Shown: positions 63,827 through 64,000 of the stretch, one piece after another
Numbering within the stretch: position 1 is the first letter of the stretch
Layout: each line of letters opens with the position of its first letter
NCBI GenBank assembly: GCA_905221605.1
Contig: CAJNDS010001857.1
Location: 1-64,000 of the forward strand
DNA from: Symbiodinium natans
Taxonomy: Eukaryota > Sar > Dinophyceae > Suessiales > Symbiodiniaceae
Direction: 5' to 3'
Length of the DNA stretch: 64,000 bases
Program-made: the position numbers and the translations under genes
Notes under the pieces: generated by a model
What the model saw: only the letters and a program-made list of their open reading frames with translations
What the model was told of the DNA's origin: nothing
The model's database searches: none

Positions 63827-64000
63827 GTTGACCTCCATCAGCACAACCGGTCAATGAGTCAAGAACGGTCGCCCCAGCAAAGACTTTGCGTGAAGCCTCT
63901 TGCTTCGGAATCGCCCCTTTACCTATGAACCCTGAGTACCCACCGTCCCCTTCTCTTGAAGTCCGACTCTCGAAATCCTGCAAACCCTAAAACACTGAAA
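63827..64000. other. Terminal spacer
   Basis: Unique-looking DNA with a single CCCTAAA unit at the window edge; no gene seen. Confidence 0.5.

Overview
The window looks like nuclear DNA of a dinoflagellate, probably an intron-rich photosynthetic species. Four things point there. (1) Telomere-type TTTAGGG/CCCTAAA heptamers are scattered through almost the whole window, in both orientations. (2) Sequences related to the dinoflagellate spliced leader (DinoSL) occur, most clearly inside both LTRs of a retroelement. (3) Degenerate LINE-type reverse transcriptase pieces are present. (4) Many short terminal-inverted-repeat (TIR) elements look like dinoflagellate introners, meaning transposon-derived introns. 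There are no rRNA genes, tRNA genes, bacterial operons or CRISPR arrays that I can support.

Layout. 1-1510 is a (GTA)n trinucleotide array. 1.5-12.3 kb is low-coding DNA with telomere-like blocks, short TIR elements and one candidate exon. 12.35-12.79 kb is a long (GT)n/(CTGT)n tract. 13.29-16.32 kb is a satellite array with ~105-125 bp units, bracketed by two near-identical 291-bp direct repeats. 16.8-19.4 kb holds scrambled LINE reverse transcriptase pseudogene fragments mixed with a second tandem repeat. 19.5-28.6 kb is spacer DNA with telomere-like arrays and microsatellites. 28.6-35.5 kb carries a string of candidate exons on the minus strand, several rich in Met/Gln, separated by telomere-like arrays and TIR elements. 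37.7-38.2 kb is a 36-bp minisatellite. 38.4-40.7 kb has three short plus-strand candidate exons whose downstream intron would begin with the telomere-like GTTTAGGG. 47.3-49.0 kb is a nested tandem-repeat complex with inverted A/T-rich ends.

The main coding object is a young LTR retroelement on the minus strand at 51416-60230 (8815 bp). Its 279-bp LTRs differ at one base, and the 5-bp target duplication TAGGG lies inside a telomere-like array. The primer site resembles the half-tRNA(Met) site of copia elements, and a purine tract precedes the 3' LTR. It encodes ORF1 (about 210 aa) overlapping a roughly 2434-aa ORF2. ORF2 carries a WW domain, an S1/OB-like domain, a PABP C-terminal (MLLE) domain, a possible SAM-like domain and six CCCH zinc fingers. 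I find no protease, integrase, reverse transcriptase or RNase H, so the element is probably mobilised in trans while encoding a very large RNA-binding, Gag-like protein.

Overall, the DNA reads as a few dispersed exons inside introns made of three kinds of repeat: telomere-like arrays, introner-like TIR elements and microsatellites. Exon calls rest on open frame plus GT..AG junctions only, and I give them low to moderate confidence.
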